Of a stretch of DNA of 64,000 nt, positions 38,401-46,896 are shown piece after piece. The stretch is from Procambarus clarkii (lineage: Eukaryota; Arthropoda; Malacostraca; Decapoda; Cambaridae), in assembly GCF_040958095.1 (NCBI RefSeq), contig NC_091156.1, positions 17,645,751 through 17,709,750 on the forward strand. The letters run 5' to 3'. The stretch's first letter is position 1. The number at the start of each line of letters is the position of its first letter. The notes under the pieces were generated by a model, which saw only the letters and a program-made list of their open reading frames with translations, did no database searches and was not told the DNA's origin. Position numbers and translations under genes: made by a program.

Positions 38401-41289
38401 TGTTATTCTGTCAAGAGTTCCACCATTTATGTGGTGCACTGGTGGTTGTTTTAAAAATAATTTGTTTTGTCGGAACAGGCAGTCAGTGTATATTTACATG
38501 TTAGGTTTATATCGAGGTCTTCTCCCGCCACTCCCTCCCAGGTCGAACTACTAACCCTTTCCAAGATGCAACTCCACAACATGCTAACTCCTGGTTACCT
38601 ATTTATCGTTGGGTAAAACAGTGGCATTAGCTGATAGGAAATGAGCCCAACCATTTCTGTTTTACCCAGGATTAAAACCCAGAATTCCTGATTGCGAGTA
38701 GAGAACAAAATCGACTGTACTGTACTCCCACCTGAATCTTCTTCGTGGCAACAGTATGAAGTGTCCTGGTGCTCCTTTCACCTTTTCATCCTTTTCCTGG
38801 CATTCGGCACAGATACTCCCTTGGTGCTGTTTCACATAAGGAAATGAAGATTACCTTTACATAAGGTATTGAAACTAGGTGGAGGGAACAGGAGGCCAGA
38901 CACAGGATACCAAATGGGAGATGAAGTCCTCCACGAAACAGAGAAAGATCTAGGAGTCAAGATCACACTGAACCTGTCTCCTGAAGCCCACATCAAAAGA
39001 ATATCATTTGGGGCATTTGTGAGGCAAGCTAACATCTGAACCATCTTTAGAAATTCGTGTACAGAATCCTTTAGAACCTTGTATACCACATATGTAAGAC
39101 CAGTTCTGGAGTATGAGGTTTCAGCATGGAGTCCATACCTTGTCAAGCATACAACAAAGCTGGAAAAGATTCAAAGGTATGCCATTAGACTAATCTCAGA
39201 ACTAAGAGGTATGAATTATGAGGAAAGGCTGCAAGAACCAATAAAACTGCCCCTCGCCTCACTGGAAGACACGAGTTCGGGAAGACATGTTCACCACATA
39301 CAAAATTCTCTGGAATTGACAGGGAAGATAAGGACAGATTATTTAGCATGGGTGGTACATGCACAAGGACATGGGTAGAAACTGGGTACCCAAATGAGCT
39401 ATAGACACATTAAAAAGAACTTTTCCAGTGTCAGAGTAGGTAATAAATGGAATGCATTAGGAAGCGATGTAGTGGAAGCTGACTCCATACAGTTTCAAAT
39501 GTAGATATGATAGAGCTCAATAAGCTCAGGAACCTCTACACCAGTAAACTGACACTTGAAAGGTGGGACCAAAGAACCGAAGCTCAACCCTCGCAAGCAC
39601 AATTAGGTGAGTATATCTCCAGTTCTCTCTCATACAGGTGGCTCCTGCTTCCCCTAATCAATTTTGGTCTGGATCAAGATTTTTATTTTCCATAGTTGGT
39701 TATCAGGTGAGGGACCTTCATGCTATCTTCCAAAGGCTTGAGTTCTGCTCTTTCAGCCCTTGTCCTCGATTCTGTCCTTGGCCTTCTCCTTATTTTCTGG
39801 CAGAGGCAGACACATTTGGCTTCCACAATACAGGGGTTTCTGTGTGGTTTGGTTTATCCAGCTGGTGGTTGTGTCTTCTGATATGTCTTGTTGTGGCAGT
39901 CCATTGCAAGCCACCCCCCCCCCCTCCCCACTACTAGATACATTGGTTCGTGGTTCATCAGCTCCAGACTGACCATGCTAGTTGCTGGGATGCCAGCAGA
40001 GCTGGCAGCTCTGCACATGCATGCTCTGGGGTTTCATGCCCAGGTTCAAATGAACCATTTAATTTTGATTGATTATGCAGATGAGTCACAATAACATGGC
40101 TGAAAAATGTTGACCAAACCACACACTAGTAAGTGAAAAAGACGACAACGTTTCGGTCCGTCTGGACCATTATCAAGTCGATTGTGATAATTATCACAAT
40201 TGACTTTCACTTTCTCTTCACTTTCTAGTGTGTGGTTTGGTCAACATTAATTGATTATTTTGTGGTTTCAGTTGCAACCTGTCCTAGATTCAAATCCATT
40301 ACATGCAACAGTCGACTCCACAGACACATTCATAAGTTTTTACATGCTGTTCATTCAAAACGGGAATTTTCTCAAATATAAATTAATATTACAATACAGT
40401 ACTGTATACAGTATTAGCATATTGTGCATATATAGGCATAGATTAAGTTAGGTGTTTAGGTTCTACTGGGGATTATTTGTATTTGTAGTACATGTGTGAA
40501 GCATTTATAGCATTGTGGTTCGAAAAAAAATTCGTCAGTGAAGCACTTGTTCCAGAATCGTTCAAACATCATCAGTTGTTAGTCGTGTGTAAACCGTTCA
40601 TCATTCATAAACGGGAGGTTTGGCAGGTGCATGGAACCACTTTTGGGTCTTTGTGTGGAGGACGGGCTGTTCTGTTATCTGCTTTGGTGTTTCATTTCAT
40701 GAACCATGCAGGTTCATGTGTTGTCTTACCTGCCTGCTGAGGGGTTTCCTGTGTGTGTGTGTGTTCATAACAATCCTTGCTCTGTACCTCTGCAAGGACT
40801 GTGGGGGGAGGGGGGGGTCAGGTTCTGACTCTAGGTTCCCAATAGGCCACCAGAATTCTGAGACTGGTGTATGTGTCAGTGGGTTCAGGGAACCACTGAG
40901 ATTCGCCCAGAAAGGGGCATTTCAACATTTTTATTTTTATATTGTACCCACAAAATTTTTATTTAAAATTATTATTTAATTCTTTTTTATTTAATGTACA
41001 GAAATTTAAAATTACTGTTCTGTAATAAAAAGAATTCCTGTTGTTCTTATGAAATCATAAATTTCATCAATTACTAAGTAGTCAGTGATTATTTGTTGAC
41101 ATTTATTTACAGGTCCTTGTTCATGAATTGACTGAGAAGTGCTGGGACAAGTGTATGGATCGCCCATCAACACGTCTCGAGTCCCGCACAGAGAGCTGCA
41201 TCACTAATTGCGTAGAACGTTTCATTGATGCAAATAATTTTGTTGCCAACCGCTTGCAGAAAGTTGCAACTACTTCAGGACTTATGTAA
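18195..41289 (+). CDS. Tim8: Tim8, small TIM chaperone of the mitochondrial intermembrane space (gene span; exons 18195-18278 and 41113-41289)
   Basis: Joining the two exons gives an 86-residue protein, close to the usual length of the family (human TIMM8A is 97). Residues 1-28 are MSVLDQLATADPLLARFIEG then ETQKQRFQ, matching the human FIEVETQKQRFQ. Residues 29-86 hold the twin CX3C motif (CWDKC at 38-42, CITNC at 57-61) and the conserved NCVERFID. In the family, Tim8 pairs with Tim13 to shield hydrophobic precursors such as Tim23 between the outer and inner membranes. Both introns ends are canonical (CAG|gtaaat, ttatttacag|GTC) and phase 0. The 22,834-nt intron contains LARP7 and many transposons. 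No AATAAA lies between the stop and the PEX3 start 97 nt downstream. Confidence 0.93.
18339..18735 (+). repeat. 22-bp minisatellite, about 18 units, in Tim8 intron 1
   Basis: The unit is GGCTGAGGTTCTCGTGTTTGGA. About 15 near-identical copies are followed by three variant copies (CTCAAGGTTGG in place of CTCGTGTTTGG). It begins some 60 nt after the Tim8 exon 1 donor. Because 22 is not a multiple of 3, the array is open in more than one minus-strand frame and gives 22-residue protein repeats that are not genes. Confidence 0.97.
19009..19181. repeat. Pair of GC-rich perfect palindromes plus LINE tail piece
   Basis: 19009-19019 (CCGGGGCAGGC) pairs perfectly with 19025-19035. 19141-19160 (GTTAGTCCCCCACACTGCCC) pairs perfectly with 19162-19181 around a single central base. 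Between them, 19060-19115 is a short piece of the LINE 3' end (GCGGCCCGGTCGTCGACCAGGCCTCC). Confidence 0.85.
19182..20129. other. Tim8 intron sequence, no gene seen
   Basis: AT-rich with T-runs (19806-19825, 19890-19910). A near-palindrome lies at 19560-19590 (AGCAATTCTC..GAGAATTGCT). No feature is supportable. Confidence 0.5.
20130..20375 (+). mobile_element. tRNA-derived SINE (Thr-tRNA-like head)
   Basis: The head GGAGCCGAGCGGACAGCACA leads to an anticodon-loop-like CTTGTGA (anticodon position TGT) and a strong B box (GGTTCGATCCC). The body reads GGCAAAGTTTCTTTCACCC, then TGCCCCTGTTACCGAGCAGT, and ends GGCCGCGGGGACACTTAAGC, shared with the LINE 3' ends in this window. SINEs that borrow a LINE tail are a known pattern. 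Confidence 0.85.
20380..20770 (+). mobile_element. Terminal-region fragment of a DIRS-like element (fossil)
   Basis: The stretch GGTTCTGGCTCGTGGTCCCT then GGTAGGCC.ACAGAACTCC, continuing to TTGCCCAGAAAATGGCATTTC, also occurs in pieces at 4550-4600 (in copy 1) and 40820-40925 (in copy 2). It is an isolated terminal fragment. Confidence 0.4.
20771..22550. other. AT-rich intron sequence, no gene seen
   Basis: Dominated by A/T runs with short near-repeats such as AGGAATAATTATAACAATTAT and its variants (21530-21600). No open frame looks like a protein. Confidence 0.5.
23087..24173. mobile_element. TTAA-flanked element with internal repeats (copy 1)
   Basis: Perfect 12-bp terminal inverted repeats (CACTTTCGCGCT / AGCGCGAAAGTG) are flanked by TTAA on both sides (23083-23086, 24174-24177). 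It is inserted into the Tigger element. TTAA duplication is the piggyBac signature, but no transposase is present. The interior repeats a motif (GGTATCA..GTGTTCGCAATGAAATT.TCTATA) about every 170-200 bp, five times. Related copy: 29734-30754. Confidence 0.8.
24349..24999 (-). mobile_element. Truncated LINE 3' end with 12-bp target duplication
   Basis: A 12-bp target duplication TGATGTTATAAT flanks it (24337-24348 and 25000-25011). On minus it encodes LNYNANPDLKSFIEGCNRTH, then RNALQIKGPRMWNDLPDHVK and SLNQFKLKTKLYLINSL, the C-terminus of a non-LTR reverse transcriptase. A 3' UTR and a (TTA)n tail follow (plus-strand (TAA)n at 24343-24396). It is 5'-truncated. Same family: 45667-47110 and 60800-61190. 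Confidence 0.92.
25306..25880. other. Intron sequence between the Tigger element and a SINE; no gene seen
   Basis: No homology was recognised. CTGTACTGTACTGTA short repeats at about 25770-25785. Confidence 0.5.
25885..26090 (+). mobile_element. tRNA-derived SINE fragment
   Basis: A B-box-like GGTTCAATTCCC at 25938 is followed by CTTTCACCTTATGTTTTTT, CCAGGAGTCTGGCAACTG and GGTTGCATCCTGGGGAAAGT. The same body is at 63150-63300 (plus). The head is degenerate. Confidence 0.65.
26430..28165 (+). CDS. LARP7: LARP7 (La-related protein 7), large 3' exon
   Basis: About 578 codons without interruption. Domains in order: basic N-terminus; La motif (HQITAQMEFYFSSANITKDR then FMASLIKDGPYVNLDTFFKF NRIRSLTTD); RRM1 (CTIYIENIPAHSDHSWIREV to KPKGFAFVEF, the RNP1 motif); an acidic/basic linker ending in the KKKKKKRKRNKK run; and the C-terminal xRRM (YLRVMSKEDWKGLRNQYLNM, AYVDVSATERDVFVRF, CWSRMEVLSGTEEEEYWNRI). 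The length fits human LARP7 (582). In the family, LARP7 binds the 3' end of 7SK RNA and keeps the P-TEFb-inhibiting snRNP stable in the nucleus. A polypyrimidine tract and TCTACAG acceptor end at 26429, so at least one upstream exon exists; it was not identified. If translation starts inside this exon, ATG 26483 gives 560 residues. It is nested in the Tim8 intron on the same strand. Confidence 0.95.
28362..28367 (+). promoter_or_regulatory. Poly(A) signal AATAAA of LARP7
   Basis: Canonical hexamer about 200 nt after the LARP7 stop, the first AATAAA downstream. The same-strand Tim8 precursor also crosses it, so it must be skipped for Tim8 to be made. Confidence 0.65.
28468..29155. mobile_element. 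Tigger-like MITE with internal hairpin
   Basis: The ends AGTGGAACCTCGATTAAC and ACTCGAGGTTCCACTG are inverted, with TA on each side (28466-28467, 29156-29157). Inside, 28625-28665 (AATGGAGCAGCCTACCTGAC..) and 28722-28765 are inverted copies, and a third copy lies at 28828-28880. There is no transposase. Confidence 0.8.
29432..29470. repeat. (TTA)n microsatellite
   Basis: About 12 units of TTA/ATT. Confidence 0.9.
29734..30754. mobile_element. TTAA-flanked element with internal repeats (copy 2)
   Basis: Flanked by TTAA (29730-29733, 30755-30758), with imperfect terminal inverted repeats (CACTATCGCT and the complement of GGCGCAATACTG). Internal motif AATTGCGAACACAATGATACCAAAA-type occurs about five times at a spacing near 170-190 bp, the reverse complement of the motif in copy 1. 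No transposase was seen. Confidence 0.7.
30759..36200. other. Tim8 intron, mostly unassigned sequence
   Basis: AT-rich, no host exon recognised. 33400-33545 contains ACCAAACCACACATCAGA with an inverted partner, related to the MITE at 40106-40248. Around 32410-32500 a short LINE-like peptide (NANSLYSKRKVTDLSEIIKD) is visible. 34260-35570 has a different, more even base composition and may be an unrecognised old element. Confidence 0.4.
38177..38193. repeat. poly-G tract
   Basis: A G homopolymer of about 15 nt inside the DIRS-like relic. Confidence 0.8.
38560..38715 (-). mobile_element. SINE fragment (minus)
   Basis: On minus, a GGAATTCTGGGTTTTAATCC B-box-like region is followed by GGGTAAAACAGAAATGGTTG and CAACGATAAATAGGTAACCA. 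It resembles the SINE at 59495-59640. Confidence 0.45.
38840..39615 (+). mobile_element. CR1-like LINE C-terminal fragment
   Basis: Plus strand: PDTGYQMGDEVLHETEKDLG then VKITLNLSPEAH, later TLYTTYVRPVLEYEVSAWSP and LEKIQRYAIRLISELRGMNY, then a 3' end GAAGCTCAACCCTCGCAAGCACAATTAGGTGAGTA (in pieces). This is the thumb and C-terminus of a CR1-like reverse transcriptase, with frame breaks. It is inserted in the DIRS-like region. Confidence 0.8.
40106..40248. mobile_element. Short MITE with 24-bp perfect terminal inverted repeats
   Basis: The left arm at 40106 begins AATGTTGACCAAACCACACA and runs 24 nt to CTAG. The right arm (40225-40248) is its exact reverse complement. The inner part is also inverted: GTCGATTGTGATAATTATCACAATTGAC. 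It is a 143-bp foldback. Confidence 0.9.
40275..40668 (+). mobile_element. MITE with CAACCYGTCCT ends
   Basis: It starts CAACCTGTCCTAGATTCAA and ends GTGGAGGACGGGCTG, inverted ends of about 12 bp. Its interior (ACATGCTGTTCATTCAAAAC, GTTTAGGTTCT, GTGGTTCGAA) is the same as in the 58264-59392 cluster. It has no coding capacity. Confidence 0.8.
41113..41289 (+). CDS. Tim8: Tim8 exon 2 (twin CX3C)
   Basis: Acceptor TTATTTACAG ends at 41112. The exon encodes 58 residues, VLVHELTEKCWDKCMDRPST then RLESRTESCITNCVERFIDA, to TSGLM and TAA at 41287-41289. Both disulphide-forming cysteine pairs are present. Confidence 0.95.
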   Translation, partial: VLVHELTEKCWDKCMDRPSTRLESRTESCITNCVERFIDANNFVANRLQKVATTSGLM

Positions 41290-41386
41290 TGCTTATACAG
41301 GATTTAAAGCACAGAATTAAGTTTATTTTGTGTTTATTTCCATATTCTTACACCCTTGTTTTTAAGTGTCAAATTTTCACAGGACA

Positions 41387-42595
41387 ATGTTGCTCAGAGT
41401 GAGAGATTTTTTATACAGACACCGGAGGAAGTTTGTAATTGGAGGTGCAATAATAGGTGGGATTGCTCTCCTTAGTCGTTATGCAGAGCACAAACTTATT
41501 GCTTGGCATGATCAACACACACACACTTTGATGGAAAAACAAAAAAAACGGCAACATTATGAAAATACACATAGAACAGCAAATGCAACAGTTATGAGCT
41601 TGTCTGTTAGTATGAAAGAGATTATATCAAGGGAACTTGATGCAGATGCTCTCCTTCAAGCAGTAAGGGAACAACCACAACACAAACACAGTATTTGGCA
41701 GCAACTCAAGGTTGTGGGATTCAGCCGTGCGGTTTCCACTGTTTATGTTGCAAGTTTGGTAGCCACAGCGGTGCACATACAACTCTTGCTACTTGGAGGA
41801 TATACTTTTGGGGACCTCATACACTCTGGTCATGCAAACATACCAGTATCCCAGGCATTGCAGCAGAAATATCTTGCTGTTCTTCATTACCTTGTTGAAG
41901 AGGGCATTCCTAAACTGTTGCAGCATATAACTCGAGCTGTTACTCATATTGTTGCTGGATTGCCTCTTACTCGACCTCTTACTTTATGTCAGTTAGAAGC
42001 AATTTTTCAGGAAATTAAACTTGACCTAGCTGGAGAAAATGTATCATATGAACTTCATGATGGGAAAAGGCCTAAGCTAGAGCCATGGAGCAGATATGTT
42101 CTTCATACACCTGTACCACCTGAAGGGGACTCAGGAGATGATATGGCACTCTACAATATGCTAATTGAAACAAATGATATCCTTGCCAGTGAGGATTTTA
42201 GTACTGTAATGGACACACTAGTTCAACACGGATTTAATCATTTGTTAGATAGAATGGCTGAATTTTACCCACTCCCTAAAATTCCACACGAGTTCAGTGG
42301 TAGTAATGAAAATTGGGTTGACAGTGTTAGAAGAGATATACCCCCTAGTGTTTCAGATAATGTGGTTGAGAGTTCTTCACTAGCCCAAGGGACTCTATCT
42401 TACAACTCCAGTTTCTCTCATAACAGCACTCTTCCTGTGGCCAAATTAGTACCACTTTTATCAGGAGTAGTGCATGCTGCTCTATCCCCTGCACCTGGCC
42501 AGCTCTTACAAAAGATTCTCACCGTTGACAAACTTGATTCATTGGGAGCAAATGTTTATGAAGCTTTTGCATTGCCTCTTAAGCAACAGATGTGA
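41387..42595 (+). CDS. PEX3: PEX3, peroxisomal biogenesis factor 3
   Basis: Predicted 402 residues from ATG 41387 (human PEX3 is 373). The N-terminus MLLRVRDFLYRHRRKFVIGG AIIGGIALLSRY is the basic stretch plus first membrane segment that targets PEX3 to the peroxisome or ER. Family matches continue: HYENTHRTANATVMSLSVSM, IWQQLKVVGFSRAVSTVYVA, QLLLLGGY, a long middle, LDRMAEFYPLP and the C-terminal LGANVYEAFALP. In the family, PEX3 anchors PEX19 so membrane proteins can enter peroxisomes. The frame stays open upstream (from 41366), but a TTTTCACAG acceptor-like sequence ends at 41382, and Met at 41387 matches the family start. The reading frame has no intron, whereas PEX3 is usually multi-exonic in animals. 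It begins 97 nt after the Tim8 stop. Confidence 0.95.
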   Translation: MLLRVRDFLYRHRRKFVIGGAIIGGIALLSRYAEHKLIAWHDQHTHTLMEKQKKRQHYENTHRTANATVMSLSVSMKEIISRELDADALLQAVREQPQHKHSIWQQLKVVGFSRAVSTVYVASLVATAVHIQLLLLGGYTFGDLIHSGHANIPVSQALQQKYLAVLHYLVEEGIPKLLQHITRAVTHIVAGLPLTRPLTLCQLEAIFQEIKLDLAGENVSYELHDGKRPKLEPWSRYVLHTPVPPEGDSGDDMALYNMLIETNDILASEDFSTVMDTLVQHGFNHLLDRMAEFYPLPKIPHEFSGSNENWVDSVRRDIPPSVSDNVVESSSLAQGTLSYNSSFSHNSTLPVAKLVPLLSGVVHAALSPAPGQLLQKILTVDKLDSLGANVYEAFALPLKQQM

Positions 42596-42700
42596 GATAA
42601 TTATTGTTCTAAAGTTTAATGTTGGGATTAATATCATTGAATATTAAAGTTCAGAAGTGTTTTTGTCATGTTTTAATTTTAAATATAAAATGTACATTAT

Positions 42701-42706
42701 AATAAA
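42701..42706 (+). promoter_or_regulatory. Poly(A) signal AATAAA after PEX3
   Basis: The first AATAAA downstream of the PEX3 stop (106 nt). None lies between the Tim8 stop and the PEX3 start, so a Tim8 transcript may end here too. Confidence 0.65.
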
Positions 42707-42709
42707 AAA

Positions 42710-44450
42710 AATGAAGTTTAAAATATATGTCCAACTTGTGTAATTTTACCACAAAATATTGTTTAGGGCCATCCTTTAGGGACTAAAATTACATAATATT
42801 CTGAAATAATGTAATTGTTGATATTTGTAGTGTAGAATCATATTAACAGGCTAATTGGTCAAAGAAAAATTACATTTATTAAAGATGTTAAGGAACAAAA
42901 AAAATTATATACACAGTAAGTCAACAAATTAAATTAGATATTAATTTTTTGAAACTAAAAATTGGTTTAGTATGATTTGTTACTCTAAATTGAAATAGCT
43001 TATCCATTTGAAGTTATTCAACTGCAGCTACTGATATAATTTAAAGCAGTCATGTTACTAAATAAAAAAACAAAAGTGGTTATCTAATTCATTTAATGTA
43101 TTGAATATAATATTTAACCTGTTTGTGGTTTATATTTAACCTTAATTTGGACTGTTACATAATGAATGTCCCTTCCCCAGGCCTCTGGAATACTTGCTGG
43201 AAGTTTGGCCAGAGTGCTGCACTTTGTCAGGATAGTGTTTTTTTTCCCCTTAGCACATGTTCATACAATGTCCTCAGCCCCCTCTTATGCAAATTTACCT
43301 CTAAATTATCATAGGCATTCTTACTAAGACCCCTATGATGTATTTTGATTAGTTTTCCACATTAGGTTCCTTTTATTCCATCCTCAGTTGTTCATACCAC
43401 TCCTCCATGGTAATGGCGCATCCTCTGAAAATACCTTCTCCATTTGAAACATTTTAAACACTAGCACACTGCATTCAAGCCACAAGTCTCCAACCTGTTA
43501 TTCTTATCTTTCAATTACAGAAGTAACACCAATTCCTCCCCCAAAGGGAAGAAGCCTACCGTTCAGAGCCCTCCATCATAAAGAGCCGTATAACAATTTG
43601 TTTCAATCTTATTTGCAATTATCTCTGCACCCTGAAACATTTAATTTTGCTTCTTCCCCTATTGGAATTTTCACAACTCTCCCACACTGGTCCCTTGCAA
43701 GACCTTTCTCTGTTGAGCTTAACTTTGCAACTGGATCTAATTGTATAAATTAGGAGAACTCGTTACCCTCAGTTACTGAGTATGGAATGTTGCATATTGT
43801 ACAGTATTTCTTTGAACTCTTGCTCCCTCCTCCCCAACAAGTACACACGTCTTTTCAGTCAATGCAATGTCCACAGTTTTTATGCAAATTTATCAAAGTG
43901 CCATTTTGTTAACTACAAAGTGTTAAAAAAATCAGCCCCTCATAGGAACCAATGCTAATTCTGGACTATTCAGACTTTTTTTTAGCATTTCTATTTTTTT
44001 TTTAACACTTGGCATTATCACCAAATTTTTTTTCAATTTAATCACCAAAATTCTCACCTTAATTTTAAGCTCATTTTAGATCTTTACCCGCATGTTTATT
44101 GCTTTTAGACGATTTTAATTGGTGACATTTTATGGGGCAATAACATTACCAATACCTGCGGCTGCCTTTTGGAAATGTAACATTCTACAGACACTACAAG
44201 CCTGTTAATTATTTATAAGCGAAAAAGTGACTATAAGCAATAAGTCATATATGTGCTGTCTTGTGCGAGAGCTGGTTGCAAGCCTCACAGAAGCGTCAGA
44301 AATTGCGTCACTTAGAATGCAGTTTGTTAGCATCGGCTGAAACATGCATGTAACATAAGATGGCTGTCGACAAGTAAAAATTCATTGTCGGCAAAACATT
44401 TATCTTAAATGACCTCTTCTCTCCTTGGTAGTCAACACTTGGGATCTGCC
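42710..44450. other. Intergenic stretch, no gene seen
   Basis: AT-rich at first, then more mixed with long T-runs (43975-44035). No protein similarity was recognised. Confidence 0.5.
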
Positions 44451-44454
44451 CTTC

Positions 44455-45440
44455 GTAAGTAATTATCAAAAGGCGCCAAGTCGGGGAAACTATGTAGCAC
44501 CATCAGATGTACAGGATATTCAAAGGGCGGGGATATTATAATAAAGGGATATTCAAAGATAGTGTCCTAAGAACCACATCAAACGGACATTGATTACACG
44601 ATTAAAAATTTGCAGACAACTCGTTAGGCAATGGGGAGAAAGTCCTTCGAGAATGACCCTAGTGAACCGGTTTCCGAATTCGAAAAATAACCACCTGAAA
44701 ATAACCTCAGTCCCTGAGGACTGGCTTGACTCCAAGATACGGTTATAAATATTTAGTAAATACTGAAACATGTATGGAGGAAGACTGCGAAGCGTCTCAT
44801 AATGAGTGTCATCTGAACCCGCTGCCGTAGAACCGCAGGGTCCGGGCAGACTGGAGTTCCGAAAAGAAATGGGATCGTTATTGGGAAGCTGGAGTTGTGT
44901 TCGAAAATTTAAGGGACAAGATTCAAAAGAGGTTTACCCTTTTTACCTTCCTTCCAGTAAGGAAGAAGTGCGTTAGATAAGAACTGAAGCTAACAGACAA
45001 AAAGTAGGAACCCAGTTCAGTCGCGACCGACACCGGATCCACAAGAAAACCATGGAGGTGGAGGACTGGCAAGGCATCTGGAACACACTTACCTGCTATC
45101 TTACTGATTTTCTTCCAGATCTGGGAGAGGAGTGTCAACTGTAATGGTGGAGACAAGATTTCCAACTCACCTTCTAAAACAAAATAAGAGTCAGGCATCT
45201 GTGTTGGCGCTGCTTAAAGCGGACAGCCAGAGCACAGTCTGAATTCCACCACAGAACGTACTACCGTGTGCCCCAGGAGGTAGAGTAAGGAACAGAGCTG
45301 AGGGCAGCATTGATTACCGTCATGAAAAAGGAGGGGGACTCTAGGGAGAGGCAGATCAGAGAGATCGGAAAGAGTAACGTGTAACATGACTATTCCAGTC
45401 AGCCTTGGCAAACTCCCACTGAGGGAATATTTAAGGAGGA
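44455..45440 (-). mobile_element. Jockey/I-like LINE fragment (endonuclease-RT linker)
   Basis: On minus: PDSYFVLEGELEILSPPLQL, then IWKKISKIAGKCVPDALPVL and DPVSVATELGSYFLSVSFSS. The last matches the DP..VA..L..YF..VS region before the reverse transcriptase of Jockey/I-type LINEs. The edge phrase AAGTAATTATCAAAAGGCGCC recurs at 48700-48730. Degenerate. Confidence 0.6.
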
Positions 45441-45665
45441 TGGGAAAATGGTCACTTTTTTCATAGCGCTCGCACCGCTCCTATACCAGGTAAGTCCACT
45501 ACGGGCTTACCATAGCCCGTGCTACTTGGGAACTTGTTCCGAGTAGCTGAATCTATAATAACATGGTCACTTATGGTCATCAAAAACCCGCGATGCGAAA
45601 TCTAAATGAAGAGACGAGCAGAGAGAAGGGAACTATCAAGGGAAAGTGCCAAGCCATTATGACTA

Positions 45666-45666
<1 letters not shown>

Positions 45667-45696
<30 letters not shown>

Positions 45697-46397
45697 TAAA
45701 TTTTTATTCAGGAAAAGTACATACATAGTTGATTTACAAATATAATGTTGGATTTATAGATAGAGCTAGTACATACAATACTTAAAACCACTAATAAGCA
45801 TAGCGTTTCGGGCAAGGTGTGGGGGGAAAAAACACTTAGACTAAAACCTAATAGTAATTGGGATTAGGTATAAATTGTGTTGAAAAAAGGAATAAAAAAT
45901 AAAAAAGGGGAAACGGCAGAAATCAGCAATTGTACAAGTTGGTGAACAAACAGCATTGTATAACAAAAGCAAGACATGGGTTGACATTTAGGGGGTAAGG
46001 TAGGTTACATGGAGTTAATTAAGTAGCACTTGGGTTTACTCAAACTGGTTGAGAGAGGTACAGCCTTTGACATGATTGGGAAGGTCATTTCACATTCTGG
46101 GTCCCTTGATTTGTAGAGCATTTCTAGTTTGGTAAAGTCGCACTCTTGGAATATCGAATAGGTATTTGTTTCTGGTGTGATGCCCACGAGTTCTGTTACA
46201 ACCTTCTAGGATGCTTCTAAGGTCAGGATTGACAATGCAGTTCAGAGTTTTAAATATACAAGAGTACGCATGAGAGGATGCATGTGCAGTGACTTAATAT
46301 CTAACATATTCAAAGATTTGAGTAAGGGTATCGAGTGCTGTCTGGGGCCAGAGTTAGATATTGTTCTAATAGCAGCTTTGTGTTGAATAATTAGAGG
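45667..46397 (-). mobile_element. LINE 3' end with (TAA)n tail, interrupted by the solo LTR
   Basis: Same family as 24349-24999: plus-strand (TAA)n, then GATAGAGCTAGTACATACAA, GCATAGCGTTTCGGGCAAGG and GGTTGAGAGAGGTACAGCC. On minus the end of the reading frame is LSKPKCYLINSM. It continues across the solo LTR to about 47110, where minus-strand SKTVGILSKIRYVPRPAL and HLLISIMVFVLGG give the preceding part of the reverse transcriptase C-terminus. Confidence 0.8.
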
Positions 46398-46896
46398 TGT
46401 AACGTACGATTATATTACGTTGTTGGGTTGATTAGATACAGTGTTTAGTGAGTTTCATATTTATTTAGTAGTCCTGGATACAGCAGTGTCGTAGACGTTG
46501 AGACGAAGCCTGGAGCAGAGCAGAGAGCCGAGTGAGGCCGGAGTCGTGGAGCTCTATGTGGGAGAGCGTGGCGGCTCGATTGAGAATTGTGAGTGTCTGA
46601 ACTCGGGGAGCGAGAGCGTGGCGGCTCGATGCGGTCGTAGTCTGTCTGCTGTCTGCTCTGTGTCGAAGCTGTAGCGTCTTGGGTCGATTAGGACTCTACA
46701 CGCCGAGTGCTACATTGTTGACTGTGGAAATTGAACTGTCTTCTATTCATCAAATCGTTGCTTATATGGTGATTACACCTCAGCTTCCTCCAACAAGGTG
46801 AGAAGAGTATTGCCTGTAATTGGGGAAAGGATCGTTGCTTCTGTAATTAGTTATCCTATTAAGATAATGAAGCGAGTATAAGATTAACTCGCTACA
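46398..46896 (-). mobile_element. Solo LTR (fossil) with 4-bp target duplication
   Basis: 499 bp, TGTAACGTACG.. to ..CTCGCTACA, flanked by GAGG on both sides (46394-46397, 46897-46900). It matches the LTR at 14863-15385. No internal region remains, as expected after recombination between two LTRs. Family probably Gypsy; it is younger than the LINE it lies in. Confidence 0.8.

Larger units (their letters stand above)
36240..40930 (+). mobile_element. DIRS-like retrotransposon relic, copy 2, with nested insertions (fossil, broken)
   Basis: The plus strand repeats, in order, the sequence of copy 1. 36260-36370 matches the complement of 4580-4710, 36590-36800 matches that of 3890-4340, and 37180-37700 matches that of 2850-3190 (for example GAGGGTTTTGGG..GGGCAGGGCTT). 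Probable continuing parts lie at 37700-38540, 39640-40080 and 40669-40930, separated by a SINE, a LINE piece and two MITE-like elements. That the outer blocks belong to one copy is inference. It is broken in many places and old. Confidence 0.45.

Noticed and set aside
41366-41386. Extra seven codons before the PEX3 Met
   Set aside because: They begin with GTG and span an acceptor-like sequence; the family start aligns with the Met at 41387.
44553-44771. 72-residue minus-strand open frame
   Set aside because: No recognisable family; it lies within LINE-derived sequence.
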